Shown here: positions 24,906 through 34,632 of the stretch, piece by piece | How the letters are laid out: each line of letters opens with the position of its first letter | How positions within the stretch are numbered: the stretch's first letter is position 1 | NCBI GenBank assembly: GCA_026003235.1 | Contig: BPGW01000007.1 | Coordinates: 81,572 to 145,571 of the forward strand | Direction of reading: 5' to 3' | DNA length: 64,000 nt | DNA from: Bacteroidia bacterium | GTDB lineage: Bacteria > Bacteroidota > Bacteroidia > SpSt-205 | Notes under the pieces: generated by a model | The model's database searches: none | Told to the model about the DNA's origin: nothing | What the model saw: the letters and a program-made list of their open reading frames with translations, nothing else | Translations under genes and position numbers: made by a program

Positions 24906-27900
24906 ATGCGCACTTCCTTTCTCCTTCTGGGGCTTGCGATAGGATGGGCTCAGGAGGCGCTGCGTGAAGCGGATTCGCTGGCCCTAAGGGGCTTTTACAA
25001 GCAAGCAGACTCGCTATACCGGCGTTTTTTTGGGGCTTCGGGGGCTTCGTTGCCGGTGGCGCAGGTAGGCGAGAGTGTACGACTGTGGGGGGAAAGCTGC
25101 ATCGCGCTATGGGACTTTGGGCGTGCGGAGAGTTTGGCCGCTCTTTTGGCAGCGCAAGCGGCTCCATGGCAGCTGGCTGGCCATAACCTCTACGGAAACA
25201 TCGCCTACAAAAAAGGTCAGCCCGATAGTGCCCAGGCTCACTGGGAAGCGGCCTTCTCTCTGCCTGCCTTTTCAACCCACCCCTATGCCCTGACGGCCAA
25301 AGCGAACCTGGCCACCCTCTTCATGGACTACCCCGAAAAATGGCCCATAGCCGACTCGCTGCTCCAAGAGGTCCTCCAGAAACGAAGCCAAACCGTAGGC
25401 CCCCATCATCCCGACTACGCAGAAAGCCTCAACCAACTGGCGGTTCTCGCTTTCCTGTATGGCCACTTAGAGAAGTCAGATAGCCTTCTGCGGTACTTGC
25501 TGGCTTGGTACGCCGAACACCATACGCCCCTCTCGCTGGGCTATGTGCGCTGCCTGATCAGCCTCGGCAATGTCTACATAGAGAAGCAGGCTTGGGCTCA
25601 GGCCGAATCGCTTTTGACCCGCACCTGGCAGATAGATTCCAGCGCACAGCTTTTAGAGCTAAGTGAGCGCGTGATGCTGCTGCGCTCCTTAGGCCTGACC
25701 CACATGAACCAAGACCACCCCTCCCCAGCAGAATCCTACCTTCAATCTGCCCTCGCGCTGATTACCTCCTCCTCCCCTAACCTACCTACGCCAGAAGAGC
25801 TGCTGATCCGCAACGACTTAGCGATATTGTACCATACCTACCGCCGAACAGAAGAGGCCGCTTCCCTCTACGCCCAAATCCAAAATGGATGGGAAAAGTT
25901 AGGCCTCACGCAGCACCAAGAATACATCAACGCCCTGAACAACCAGGCCGTGCTCCAAGATGAGCAAGGCCACACCAGCGAAGCCGAACGGCTTTACTTG
26001 CGCGCTCGCCTCCAGCTTGCTCCTACTTCCCCGCTCTATCTCAAGCAGACCCATAACCTCGCTGTCTTTTACCTGGATCATGGGCGCATAGCGGAAGGCG
26101 AAGCGCTCTTCACAGAATTTGGCCAGCGATGGGAAGCCAGCGGCTTACCCCGCAGCTCGCCTTTCTACCAAAGCTATCTCAACTCCCTGGCTATACTCGC
26201 CAGAAGGAAAGGGGACTTAAGACGGGCAGACAGCTTACGGAGGTATCTGATGAGGGAGGTTCAACGACCCGGCGTGGCCCTCACCCCCCACACCCTGACG
26301 CTGGTCTACAACTATGCCTCCCTCCTCCTTGAAACCGGCAGGCCCGATGCGGCAGACTCTTTACTGGGGTGGGCCCTTAGCCAAGCCACCTCTCGCGGAT
26401 TTACCCAGGAAAAGCTGGCCATTCAGATACTCCTCGGCAAGAGCCGGCAACAGCAAGGCCAGTACAAGGAAGCCCGCACCCTCTGGGAAAGCACCCTCGC
26501 CGCTTATGCGAGCCTTTTCCCTACACACCCCAACCGCTTCATGCTTACGGTAACCCTGACCCTCTTGTATGAGCAGCTGGGTGAAAAAGAAGCCGCCTTC
26601 ACGCTGGCCTTGCAGGGCTTTGACTCCCTGCATGCGTTTATGGAGCGAGCGGCTCTGGGCTTGTCGGAAAAGACCCGACTGGGCCGCCTCGGGCAGCTGC
26701 ACGAACTGGTTACCCTCCTCTTAAGCCTATCCTTGCAAGCGCAAAAGGCCGATTGGATAGAGCTGGCCATGGAACGGTACCTGCGACAGTACGGGTTTCT
26801 CCTGCGTACGGCGGAGCGGTACCGGAACCTGGCTCTCCACCATCCCAACCCGGAGATCCCCCGCTTGTACCGCCGATGGCGAGATCTGCAGCAGCAACTG
26901 GCGCAGCATGTGAGCCTGACTGAGCTGAATAGCACCCCCGAGCGGCTTCGGCTGCAAGCCGACTCCATAGAATCGGCGCTGGGGTCGGCGCTCGGCGTGT
27001 CGTTTCAACCTACCGCTCCCCCTACCCGGTCTGCCTTACAGGCCAGCCTCACCCGCCGAAAAGCCTGGCTCTTCTTCCTGCTTTTGCCGGACTCCCTCCA
27101 AGCTGGGAAAATCTCCGCTTACCGGTACTGGGCCGTCTGGTTAGGGCACGAAGGTACATGGCAATTTGTGCCTCTCATGCCCGAACGGGCTGCGCGCAGC
27201 GCTTACCTATCTTATACCGAGCGGTTGTACGCCCAAGCCCCCGATGTAGAAAGTTATCATCGCTTCTGGGCGCCTATCCAGGCAGCCCTTCCTACCCACC
27301 TGCGCACCCTTTACCTGGTCCCTATCGGGTTGTACACCCTTATCGCTGTGGAAGGCCTCTCTCCAGACGGCCAGACGTACGTGGGCGACAAGTACCAAAT
27401 CCATCGCAGACTCCGGCTCACGCCCGAACCGTTGCCCTCCTCCCGACAAAAGCGAAAAGCCTTACTCATAGGCAATCCAGCGTATGGGAGCGCAGCACCT
27501 GGAGCTGTCCGGTCTCTCCCCCCTGGCCACCGAAATGCCCCGCTATCGGGTCTGATGATACCCCCCCTGCCCGGCACAGCCACCGAAGTCCACACCATCG
27601 CAGCCAGGCTCCAAACCAAGCGGTTCTCCACGATTGAGGTATGGACCGACAGCCAAGCCACCGAAAACGCTGTAAAAGCTTTGTCTTCTGCGCCGACTTA
27701 CCTGCATTTTGCTACGCATGGGCTTTTTTTGGAGGGGGAAGCGCAACTTCCGCTTCTCAACAGCAGTCTTTTGCTGGCGGGGTGCAGCGGGTCGCTCGGC
27801 CCCGACGAAACAGAAGATGGCCTGCTGACAGCCTTAGAAGTGGTAGGGCTTCCGCTTAGGGGATGCGAAGCGGTGGTTCTTTCTGCGTGCGAAACCGGTT

Positions 27901-28145
27901 TAGCCCACCTGATACAAGGCGAAGCGGTATACGGGCTTTCTCGGGCTTTCCTGGAGGCGGGGGCTCGGCGGGTGCTGGTGGCGCTTTGGCGGGTAGACGA
28001 CATGGCTACCCTTGCCCTCATGCAAGCGGCAACCCAACGGGGCGTGCCTACCCCCCGCTCCCTTCACCAAGCCCAACGAAAGCTCCGTAAAAACCCCCTA
28101 TGGCGCCACCCCTATTACTGGGCAGGGTTCGTCTGGCAAGAGTGA
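24906..28145 (+). CDS. TPR-repeat protein with C-terminal CHAT (caspase-like) peptidase domain
   Basis: A 1,079-aa exported protein. MRTSFLLLGLAIGWAQ is a signal peptide. Residues from about 20 to 560 are tetratricopeptide repeats (for example NNQAVLQDEQGHTSEAERLYLRARLQL). A helical linker follows, then the CHAT domain from about 690: the catalytic His is in YLHFATHGLFLEG (about 937) and the catalytic Cys in VVLSACETGLAHLIQGEAVYGLSRAFLEAG (about 993). The end, PYYWAGFVWQE, is the usual CHAT terminus. TPR-CHAT proteins are separin/caspase-like peptidases; some act with partners in defence, others remain unexplained. Being secreted suggests a periplasmic or surface role. No partner gene is adjacent. 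ATG 24906 is preferred over 24870 for the signal peptide. Confidence 0.9.
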   Translation: MRTSFLLLGLAIGWAQEALREADSLALRGFYKQADSLYRRFFGASGASLPVAQVGESVRLWGESCIALWDFGRAESLAALLAAQAAPWQLAGHNLYGNIAYKKGQPDSAQAHWEAAFSLPAFSTHPYALTAKANLATLFMDYPEKWPIADSLLQEVLQKRSQTVGPHHPDYAESLNQLAVLAFLYGHLEKSDSLLRYLLAWYAEHHTPLSLGYVRCLISLGNVYIEKQAWAQAESLLTRTWQIDSSAQLLELSERVMLLRSLGLTHMNQDHPSPAESYLQSALALITSSSPNLPTPEELLIRNDLAILYHTYRRTEEAASLYAQIQNGWEKLGLTQHQEYINALNNQAVLQDEQGHTSEAERLYLRARLQLAPTSPLYLKQTHNLAVFYLDHGRIAEGEALFTEFGQRWEASGLPRSSPFYQSYLNSLAILARRKGDLRRADSLRRYLMREVQRPGVALTPHTLTLVYNYASLLLETGRPDAADSLLGWALSQATSRGFTQEKLAIQILLGKSRQQQGQYKEARTLWESTLAAYASLFPTHPNRFMLTVTLTLLYEQLGEKEAAFTLALQGFDSLHAFMERAALGLSEKTRLGRLGQLHELVTLLLSLSLQAQKADWIELAMERYLRQYGFLLRTAERYRNLALHHPNPEIPRLYRRWRDLQQQLAQHVSLTELNSTPERLRLQADSIESALGSALGVSFQPTAPPTRSALQASLTRRKAWLFFLLLPDSLQAGKISAYRYWAVWLGHEGTWQFVPLMPERAARSAYLSYTERLYAQAPDVESYHRFWAPIQAALPTHLRTLYLVPIGLYTLIAVEGLSPDGQTYVGDKYQIHRRLRLTPEPLPSSRQKRKALLIGNPAYGSAAPGAVRSLPPGHRNAPLSGLMIPPLPGTATEVHTIAARLQTKRFSTIEVWTDSQATENAVKALSSAPTYLHFATHGLFLEGEAQLPLLNSSLLLAGCSGSLGPDETEDGLLTALEVVGLPLRGCEAVVLSACETGLAHLIQGEAVYGLSRAFLEAGARRVLVALWRVDDMATLALMQAATQRGVPTPRSLHQAQRKLRKNPLWRHPYYWAGFVWQE

Positions 28146-28162
28146 ATATCAGCCCTTTTACG

Positions 28163-28170
28163 TACCTTTG
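28163..28170 (+). promoter_or_regulatory. Promoter -7 box for tRNA-Gly
   Basis: TACCTTTG, 7 nt before the first base of the tRNA. As a stable RNA start it calibrates the box-to-transcript distance for the whole window. Confidence 0.7.
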
Positions 28171-28177
28171 TCCCAGC

Positions 28178-28250
28178 GCGGGAGTAGCTCAGCTGGTAGA
28201 GCGTCAGCTTCCCAAGCTGAAGGTCGCGGGTTCGAAACCCGTCTCCCGCT
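28178..28250 (+). tRNA. tRNA-Gly (anticodon CCC)
   Basis: Folds as a cloverleaf: acceptor GCGGGAG/CTCCCGC, D arm GCTC...GAGC, anticodon stem TCAGC/GCTGA with loop TTCCCAA (anticodon CCC, reads GGG), T arm GCGGG-TTCGAAA-CCCGT. The discriminator base is T and the 3' CCA is not encoded, so it must be added after transcription. Confidence 0.95.
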
Positions 28251-28271
28251 CAACATGACCTTCCTTTCCTA

Positions 28272-30270
28272 ATGCCTACATCCGTGTGGCGGTGTGTCTT
28301 TTTCGTTGGGGTCCTTTGGGCCCAGACCTTGGAGGTCACCTACAAGGTGGAAGTTTCCACGGTAGCGGGCAGTGGCCGGGTAGGTTACCGAGGAGGGCCG
28401 GCGTTGGAAGCCGCTCTCAATCGCCCTAACGGTATCACTGTCGCCAAAGATGGAACGGTGTACTTCTCCGACGATGACAACCACTGTGTACGCAAGGTCA
28501 CCCCGGATGGGCAGGTCTTGCTGGTGGCCGGCCAGCCGCGCAGGGCCGGCTTCCAGGACGGCGACCAAGAAGAAGCGGCTTTCGCCAGCCCTCACGGCCT
28601 GACCTTAGACCCGGCCGGCAACCTATACGTGTGCGACTACCTCAACCACGCTATCCGCCGCATCTCCCCTCAGGGAGAAGTGACCACCTTCGCTGGAGGA
28701 AACGGCGGGGGCTTTGAGGACGGGCCGAGGCGCCAAGCTCAATTTCTCTATCCCATCGCCATCGTGCGCGACAGCAAAGGCAACCTGTGGGTGCTGGAAT
28801 CCGGTAATCACGCCCTACGAAAAATCACCCCTCAGGGTCAGGTCATCACCGTAGCCGGGAACGGTCTGCCTGGCTACAAAGACGGCAAAGGCAGGGGAAC
28901 CCAATTCAACTCGCCGGTGGGCCTGGCCATAGACAAAAACGACAATCTCTATGTAGTGGATGCGGGAAACCGCTGCATCCGGAAAGATCACCCCCACGGG
29001 AGAAGTAACCACATTCGTCTCGCTCAACTTCCGGGGCTGGACGATCCGAGGAGAACTGGCGGGCGGTCTGAGCTTCTCCACCACGGGGGGAGGACACGGG
29101 GGCGGCGTAGCCGTGGACCCTGATGGAAACCTCTATATCGCCGACGGCGGCCGCCACATCGTGTATCAGATCAACGCCGCCGAAAAAACCATAGAAATCC
29201 TCGCAGGCACCGGTCGCCCCGGCTGGATAGATGGAAACGGCAAGTATGCCCGCTTTTACGAGCCGGTAGAAATCTGTATAGGCGAGAAGCCCAATGTCTT
29301 TTACGTGTGCGACTACCGCAACGCAGCCATCCGACGCATCACGATTGAGAAGCTGGAGAAGTACCGCAAACCCCAGCCGGTGGATACCCCTAAGGCGGAA
29401 CCTAAGCCCCTCTCGCTCCAAGTAACTGTACTTGAAGAGGAAAGCGGCCAGCCCATAGCCGAAGCGAAAGTGACCGTCACCGCGCCAGAAAAGACCCTAA
29501 GCCTTACCACCTCAGGCCAGGGAAAAGCTCAGGCCGAGCTACCTCCTGGCACCTACACGGTGACCCTTTCAGCTGCGAAGGAGGGCTACGAACCCACCCA
29601 GAAGAGCCTCAAAACTCAGGAAGGGGCCGCTCTCCGGGTAGAATTGCGCCTCAAGAAAAGCCCACCCCCCATACGCCCTTTTTACATTCGGGTGGTGGAA
29701 GAAAAGAGCAAAGCGCCCGTGGTGGGAGCCCGCGTCCAACTTATGTCGGGTTCTACCCTCGCCCAGAGCGGCACCACTTCAGCTGAAGGAATCTATCAGC
29801 CTACGGTATCAGGCACTTACATGGTGGAAGTGACCTCTAAAGGGTTTTTTCCTTTTGCGCAGCAGGTGGAAGTGCGGCCTGGTGACTCTCTGGTGGTCCC
29901 CCTCAAAAAAGCCGAAACTGGCGCTTTCCTTCGGGAGACACGGATTTACTTTGAGCCCAACAGTCCGGTGCTCAAACCCAGCTCGTATCCTGCCCTGGAC
30001 CGGATAGCCGAATTCCTGAAGCAGAACCCCTCCATTCGGCTGCGGATTCATGGTCATACAGACATCGGTTCGCTGGAAGATCCCAAGCACAACCAGCGCC
30101 TGTCGGAAGACCGAGCCATCAATGTGCGGCAATACCTTATTCGGAAGGGCATCTCCCCGGATCGGCTTGAGGCGGTGGGTCATGGCAACACCCAGCCCAT
30201 CGCCGACAACAGCACCCCCGAGGGGCGGGCCCTCAACCGCCGGGTAGAATTTGAAGTGATTTCGCCTTAA
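28272..30270 (+). CDS. NHL-repeat / OmpA-domain surface protein, frame broken by one extra base
   Basis: Exported protein (about 665 aa after correction). MPTSVWRCVFFVGVLWAQ is a signal peptide. Five NHL propeller repeats follow, each like GLTLDPAGNLYVCDYLNHAIRRISPQGEVTTFAGG. The fourth repeat breaks at NRCIRK: the frame continues as ITPTGEVTTFV one base later (extra base in or next to AAA at 28983-28985). Downstream come two carboxypeptidase-regulatory-like domains (ITVTAPEKTLSLTTSGQGKAQAELPPGTYTV type) and a C-terminal OmpA domain with HGHTDIGS...RLSEDRAINVRQYL and NRRVEFEV, which binds peptidoglycan. Role: probably a periplasmic propeller anchored to the wall. The track shows two ORFs (28272-29123, 28960-30270). 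The stop shares a base with the rnr ATG. Confidence 0.85.
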
Positions 30271-32366
30271 TGCGTCCCACAACCTCTGCCCTCTTTGCCG
30301 TTTTGCTCCAAAAAGGCTCTAAGAAGTGGCGCTTCAGCCAGCTCCTGGAGAAGACCCGGCCCCTCTTGGACGAAGTAGCGCTGACGCTGGAACTGGAAGC
30401 GCTCGTCCAAGAAGGGTGGCTTCTCCGAGATGCTAAGGGTCGCTATGCGCTGAATCTTCTGGGCCGTACCTTCCTCGGTACGGTGGAGACTCGGTACGAA
30501 GAAGCGTATGTGCTCTTGCCAGGCATAAACCTGCGGGTGGTGCTGGGGGATCTTCGGCGGCTGAAGGTGCTACCAGGCGACCAAGTGGAAGTGGAAATTT
30601 ATGCCCTCTATCCTGAGCAGGTGCTGGGGCGCCTCTTGCGAAAAGTGGCCCCTTCGTCTCGCACCTTTGTGGGAATAGTGGAGGAAGGGCGCAACCGACG
30701 CTTGTACGTCTCCCCTCAACAGCCTCCGCTGAGCATAGACTTCCAGCTTCCGAAGGGCACCCCGACGGACCTGATAGGCCAAAAGGTGGCGGTTCGGTTC
30801 GTCTCGTGGGGGCTCAAGTATCCCGTAGCCGAAGTCGTGCAGGTGCTGGGTACGCCGCGGCAGCATCAGACAGAAATGCACGCCATCGTGCTGGAATTTG
30901 GTCTGTCGGAAGCCTTCTCCCCAGAAGCGTTGGCCGAAGCGGAAGCCCTCCCAGCCACCATCCCCCCCGAAGAAGAAGCGCAACGCCATGACTTCCGGGA
31001 TATCCCGACTTTCACCATAGACCCCGAAGACGCCAAGGATTTTGACGATGCGCTCTCCCTTCGCAAGCTGCCTTCGGGGCTCTATGAGGTGGGGATCCAC
31101 ATTGCGGATGTGAGCTACTATGTGCGGCCTGACACCGCCTTAGATCGCGAAGCTTACGCTCGGGGTACCAGCGTCTACCTTGTAGACCGAACCTTGCCCA
31201 TGCTCCCTCCTCGCCTTAGCGCCGACCTGTGCTCGCTCAAGCCCGACGAAGACCGCCTGGCCTTCTCGGTGGTGGCGCAGATGGATGCGCAAGCGCGAGT
31301 TCATTCGCTCTGGATGGGCCGCTCCATCATTCGGAGTCGCCGGCGCTTCACCTACGAAGAAGCCCAAGCCGTACTGGAAAACGGCCAAGACCCCTGGGCA
31401 GACACCCTCCGCACCCTGAACGAGCTGGCCAAAAAACTTCACGCCAGCCGCATGAAAGAAGGAGGCATCCGCTTTGAGACAGAAGAGATTCGCTTCGTTT
31501 TAGACGAACAGTTCCGCCCCGTGCGCTTGTATGTGAAAGAACGCAAAGACGCCCATAAGCTGATTGAGGAATTTATGCTGCTGGCCAACCGGCAAGTAGC
31601 GCTTTTCCTGGCCCAGCAGAAAGACGTGCCGGCCATTTACCGGGTGCACGATCTGCCCAAACCCGAAAAAATCAAGGCCCTTCAGCTCTTTTTGGAAGGC
31701 TTCGGGTACCGGCTCGACGCCCGCAACGCCCGCTCGCTTACTCGGTCCCTAAACGAGCTCATAGACCAGATCGAGGGCCAACCGGAGGGTCATATCATCC
31801 AGGCTGTGGCCATTCGGAGCTTGCCCAAAGCCTTGTATACCATCCACAACATTGGCCATTATGGGCTGGGTTTTACGCATTACACCCACTTCACAAGCCC
31901 TATACGGCGGTATCCGGACCTGCTGACGCATCGGATTCTGGCTGCCGTGCTGGAAGGCAAGCCCATCCTTTATGCCCATGCAAGCCACCTGGAAGAAGCC
32001 TGTCGCCACTGCTCGCTTCAAGAAAAACGCGCCGAACAGGCCGAACGCGCCTCTATCCGCTACAAACAACTGGAGTACCTGGCCCAGATGGAAGGCAAAA
32101 CCCTGGAAGGCCTCATCGTGGGCATAGAGACGTGGGGCCTCTATGTAGAACTTTCCGAAAGTCGCGCCGAGGGCTTGGTTTCCATCCGAACGCTGCCCCC
32201 TGACATCTACGAGCGAGACGAATACGGCCACTCCCTCAAGGGACGCTACACCCGCAGACACTACCGCCTCGGCGATCCGGTCCTGGTACGGGTAGAAGGC
32301 ATAGACTTTGATAGACGATTGGTAGATCTGAAGTTGGTGCTTCACCGAGGGGAACCGGTTGCTTAG
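30270..32366 (+). CDS. rnr: Ribonuclease R
   Basis: Processive 3'-5' exoribonuclease of the RNB family (698 aa). The N-terminal helix-turn-helix and cold-shock parts come first, then the catalytic core TIDPEDAKDFDDALS (about residues 247-261) with the metal-binding Asp residues, VHIADVSYYV-like GIHIADVSYYVRP, and HFTSPIRRYPDLLTHR near residue 545. A C-terminal S1 domain (LEGLIVGIETWGLYVELSESRAEGLV) binds RNA. The start is in TAATG, one base overlapping the previous stop, so it is translationally coupled to the NHL-OmpA gene. Confidence 0.95.
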   Translation: MRPTTSALFAVLLQKGSKKWRFSQLLEKTRPLLDEVALTLELEALVQEGWLLRDAKGRYALNLLGRTFLGTVETRYEEAYVLLPGINLRVVLGDLRRLKVLPGDQVEVEIYALYPEQVLGRLLRKVAPSSRTFVGIVEEGRNRRLYVSPQQPPLSIDFQLPKGTPTDLIGQKVAVRFVSWGLKYPVAEVVQVLGTPRQHQTEMHAIVLEFGLSEAFSPEALAEAEALPATIPPEEEAQRHDFRDIPTFTIDPEDAKDFDDALSLRKLPSGLYEVGIHIADVSYYVRPDTALDREAYARGTSVYLVDRTLPMLPPRLSADLCSLKPDEDRLAFSVVAQMDAQARVHSLWMGRSIIRSRRRFTYEEAQAVLENGQDPWADTLRTLNELAKKLHASRMKEGGIRFETEEIRFVLDEQFRPVRLYVKERKDAHKLIEEFMLLANRQVALFLAQQKDVPAIYRVHDLPKPEKIKALQLFLEGFGYRLDARNARSLTRSLNELIDQIEGQPEGHIIQAVAIRSLPKALYTIHNIGHYGLGFTHYTHFTSPIRRYPDLLTHRILAAVLEGKPILYAHASHLEEACRHCSLQEKRAEQAERASIRYKQLEYLAQMEGKTLEGLIVGIETWGLYVELSESRAEGLVSIRTLPPDIYERDEYGHSLKGRYTRRHYRLGDPVLVRVEGIDFDRRLVDLKLVLHRGEPVA

Positions 32367-32370
32367 CCCC

Positions 32371-32378
32371 TACCTTTG
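32371..32378 (+). promoter_or_regulatory. Promoter -7 box for polyprenyl synthase gene
   Basis: TACCTTTG directly behind the rnr stop and 4 nt before GTG 32383. It decides the start codon. Confidence 0.6.
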
Positions 32379-32382
32379 CGGC

Positions 32383-33327
32383 GTGTGGAACCTTTCAGCT
32401 TTTGAAGAGAGCCTGGCTGGCCTTCGGTGGCCCGAGCTGGGGGCTTGGGAAAAGTGGATGAAGTACGCCCTGGACGGAGGGGGCAAACGATTAAGGCCAG
32501 CTCTGGCCTGGGAAAGTTATCGCTTCTACCAAGGAGAAAGCGCCTCCTGGGAAAAAGCCCTACCCCTCCTGCAAGCCATTGAACTCCTTCACACCTTCAC
32601 GCTCGTACACGACGATGTGATGGATCGATCGGCCTTGCGGCGAGGTCGGCCCACGCTCTACAAACAAACCGATGAGAACACCGCCATTCTCATTGGAGAT
32701 GCGCTCCTTATTGCGGTATACCAGCGGCTGGCGCAAATGGATGTTCCTGAGACGAACCAGCTTGCCACCTGCCTTTCTCAGGCCGCTTTGCGGGTGTGCC
32801 ATGGCCAATTGCAAGATCTGACGCTGGCCCAAACCCCTACGCCCCAGGTCTCTATGGAAGCCTACCTGACCATGATCACCGAAAAGACCGGAGCTCTCCT
32901 TGGCGCTGCGCTGGAAGCAGGAGCCCTGCTTGCCCAAGCCCCCATGTCAGAATGCCAACAACTACGCCACGCAGGCGAACTCCTGGGGCGATTCTTCCAG
33001 CTTCAGGACGATTACCTGGACGCTTTCGGAGAAGAAACGGGCAAAGTGCGAGGAGGCGATATTGCAGAGGGCAAAAAAACCTTCTTATGGCTCTGGGCCT
33101 GGGAAAAAGCTACCCCGCACGAAAAAAGTTTGCTGGAGGACCCTACCACACCCCCTGAAAAGCGACGCGAAATCGGGCTGAACCTGTATGATAGGTTAGC
33201 TCTACGCGAGCGTGGGCAAGCCTTCCTCCAAGCCGCCTACGAGGAATTCCTGCAGGCTCTTCAGGCCGTGCAAATGGGTAAGGTACTGCGCCAGATAGGA
33301 GAAAATTTGCGGCATCGTCAGCGATAG
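32383..33327 (+). CDS. Polyprenyl diphosphate synthase
   Basis: Trans-prenyltransferase that condenses isopentenyl diphosphate with an allylic diphosphate, for quinone or carrier lipids. The first Asp-rich motif is LVHDDVMDRSALRRGRPT and the second LQDDYLDAFGE; GGGKRLRPAL binds diphosphate. Length is 314 aa from GTG 32383. The listed TTG start at 32359 lies upstream of the promoter box and is rejected. Product chain length cannot be told; geranylgeranyl or farnesyl length is possible. Confidence 0.9.
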   Translation: MWNLSAFEESLAGLRWPELGAWEKWMKYALDGGGKRLRPALAWESYRFYQGESASWEKALPLLQAIELLHTFTLVHDDVMDRSALRRGRPTLYKQTDENTAILIGDALLIAVYQRLAQMDVPETNQLATCLSQAALRVCHGQLQDLTLAQTPTPQVSMEAYLTMITEKTGALLGAALEAGALLAQAPMSECQQLRHAGELLGRFFQLQDDYLDAFGEETGKVRGGDIAEGKKTFLWLWAWEKATPHEKSLLEDPTTPPEKRREIGLNLYDRLALRERGQAFLQAAYEEFLQALQAVQMGKVLRQIGENLRHRQR

Positions 33328-33341
33328 CCTCCTTAAAGCAG

Positions 33342-33366
33342 AAGGGGCGGATTTATTCCGCCCCTT
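33342..33366. terminator. Bidirectional rho-independent terminator
   Basis: AAGGGGCGGA-TTTAT-TCCGCCCCTT, a perfect 10-bp stem with a 5-base loop, sits between the convergent polyprenyl synthase and GldJ-like genes. Confidence 0.85.
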
Positions 33367-33397
33367 TCTATAGTCCCCGAAATAAGTTCGGATCTTT

Positions 33398-34612
33398 TCA
33401 GAATGGACGCCCCACCCGCACCATGGCGCAGCGGAAGCCCACCGTCGCAGAAGCCGAGTCGGCATGCAAATAGCGACGGGCTCCACAGGTCACGTAGTAC
33501 GCAATATCGGCCCAAGAGCCTCCTCGGTACACCTTCGCCGCATCCGCGCCCAGGTCAGGCCATACCCCTCCTCCGCCTCCTTGGCCAGCTTGAGCCAGCG
33601 CTTTGGGGCTATACAGAAGGCTGGTCTTAGGATCGTAGTCATCGTCATACTGGAATTGGTCTTTTTCCACCTTACCGCGACGACGATGGGGGTTAAGGTC
33701 CTCGGCGTCTTCGTAGTTCAGGACCCGGTAGGTGTCTTCTGTCCACTCCGCCACGTTGCCTGCCATGTTGTAAAGACCGAAGTCATTGGGGTAGAAGGCC
33801 TTAACGGGTGCCGGGATCATGTAGGCGTCATTGAGGCCTTCGTATAGAAGAGAGCCTCCTTTGTTGGAACGGCCGGCATAATCACCGCGCCCTCGCTTGA
33901 AGTTGAGTCGGAACCGCCCTTTCATATCCCGCAGGCTACGCCCCTCCCAAGGGTACAGCTCTTGCTCGTACCCCGCTCGGGCGGCGTATTCCCATTCGGC
34001 TTCGGTAGGCAGCCGATAATCCGGATAGAGAATGGCTTCCGGGTCGCGATCGGTTAGCTGTTTGTTGACGATGGCGGTACGCCAGGCGGCAAATTCACGC
34101 GCTTGGTGCCAGTTTACCCCCACCACCGGATACATGTGGTAGCCTTCGTGCTGGAAGTAGTAGCGCACATACGGGTCGTTGTACGCCATTTCCCGAAACC
34201 ACACCGTGGTATCAGGATACAGGAGCTGAGCTTTTTGATCGCCTGAGTCCTTCTGCACATAGAAAAGAAACTGCTTGTACTCCACATTAGGGACCTCGGT
34301 TTCATCCATGTAGAAGCTGGCCACCGTGACTTGGCGTACTCGGGCGTTGTGTTCGTAGTCAAGGTCTTTCTCGGTACCGCCCATGTGGAAGGTTCCCCCT
34401 TCAATGAGGACGAGGCCTGGCGCCGGCGGCATCTCACGATACCGCTTGACATAGAAGCCTTCACCACCGCTTTTACGAGCAAACTTGAGGCCCGTCAGGC
34501 GGCTGGTGGAACCGGGATCCTCCAGATCACCTTTTCCTCCGCAGGCAGGAAGGGCCAGGAGCCCAACTGCGCCGATAAGCACGGCAGGTATCCACTTTTT
34601 AGCCATAGGCAT
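33398..34612 (-). CDS. GldJ-like gliding / type IX secretion lipoprotein (formylglycine-enzyme-like domain)
   Basis: A 404-aa lipoprotein. AVGLLALPACGG holds a lipobox with the lipidated Cys. Then comes TGLKFARKSGGEGFYVKRY, followed by a sulfatase-modifying-factor (FGE) fold: GLVLIEGGTFHMGG, SFYMDETEVPNVEY, PVVGVNWHQAREFAAWR, YRLPTEAEWEYAARAG, GNVAEWTEDTYRVLN and GGSWADIAYYVTCGARRYLHADSA, ending GFRCAM. The order and wording resemble GldJ more than GldK. In Flavobacterium GldJ is needed for gliding and for stability of the type IX apparatus. ATG 34612 lies 3 nt behind the box; 34606 is possible. At 404 aa it is shorter than flavobacterial GldJ as I recall it. Confidence 0.8.
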   Translation of the reverse strand: MPMAKKWIPAVLIGAVGLLALPACGGKGDLEDPGSTSRLTGLKFARKSGGEGFYVKRYREMPPAPGLVLIEGGTFHMGGTEKDLDYEHNARVRQVTVASFYMDETEVPNVEYKQFLFYVQKDSGDQKAQLLYPDTTVWFREMAYNDPYVRYYFQHEGYHMYPVVGVNWHQAREFAAWRTAIVNKQLTDRDPEAILYPDYRLPTEAEWEYAARAGYEQELYPWEGRSLRDMKGRFRLNFKRGRGDYAGRSNKGGSLLYEGLNDAYMIPAPVKAFYPNDFGLYNMAGNVAEWTEDTYRVLNYEDAEDLNPHRRRGKVEKDQFQYDDDYDPKTSLLYSPKALAQAGQGGGGGVWPDLGADAAKVYRGGSWADIAYYVTCGARRYLHADSASATVGFRCAMVRVGRPF

Positions 34613-34615
34613 GCG

Positions 34616-34623
34616 CAAAGGTA
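34616..34623 (-). promoter_or_regulatory. Promoter -7 box for the GldJ-like gene
   Basis: TACCTTTG on the minus strand, 3 nt before ATG 34612. Confidence 0.6.
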
Positions 34624-34632
34624 AGGGTTTCT

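Noticed and set aside
24821-24913. Longer atpF start at 24913
   Set aside because: It precedes the TACCTTTG box and overlaps the divergent CHAT gene; the b subunit begins at MELVLPQF.
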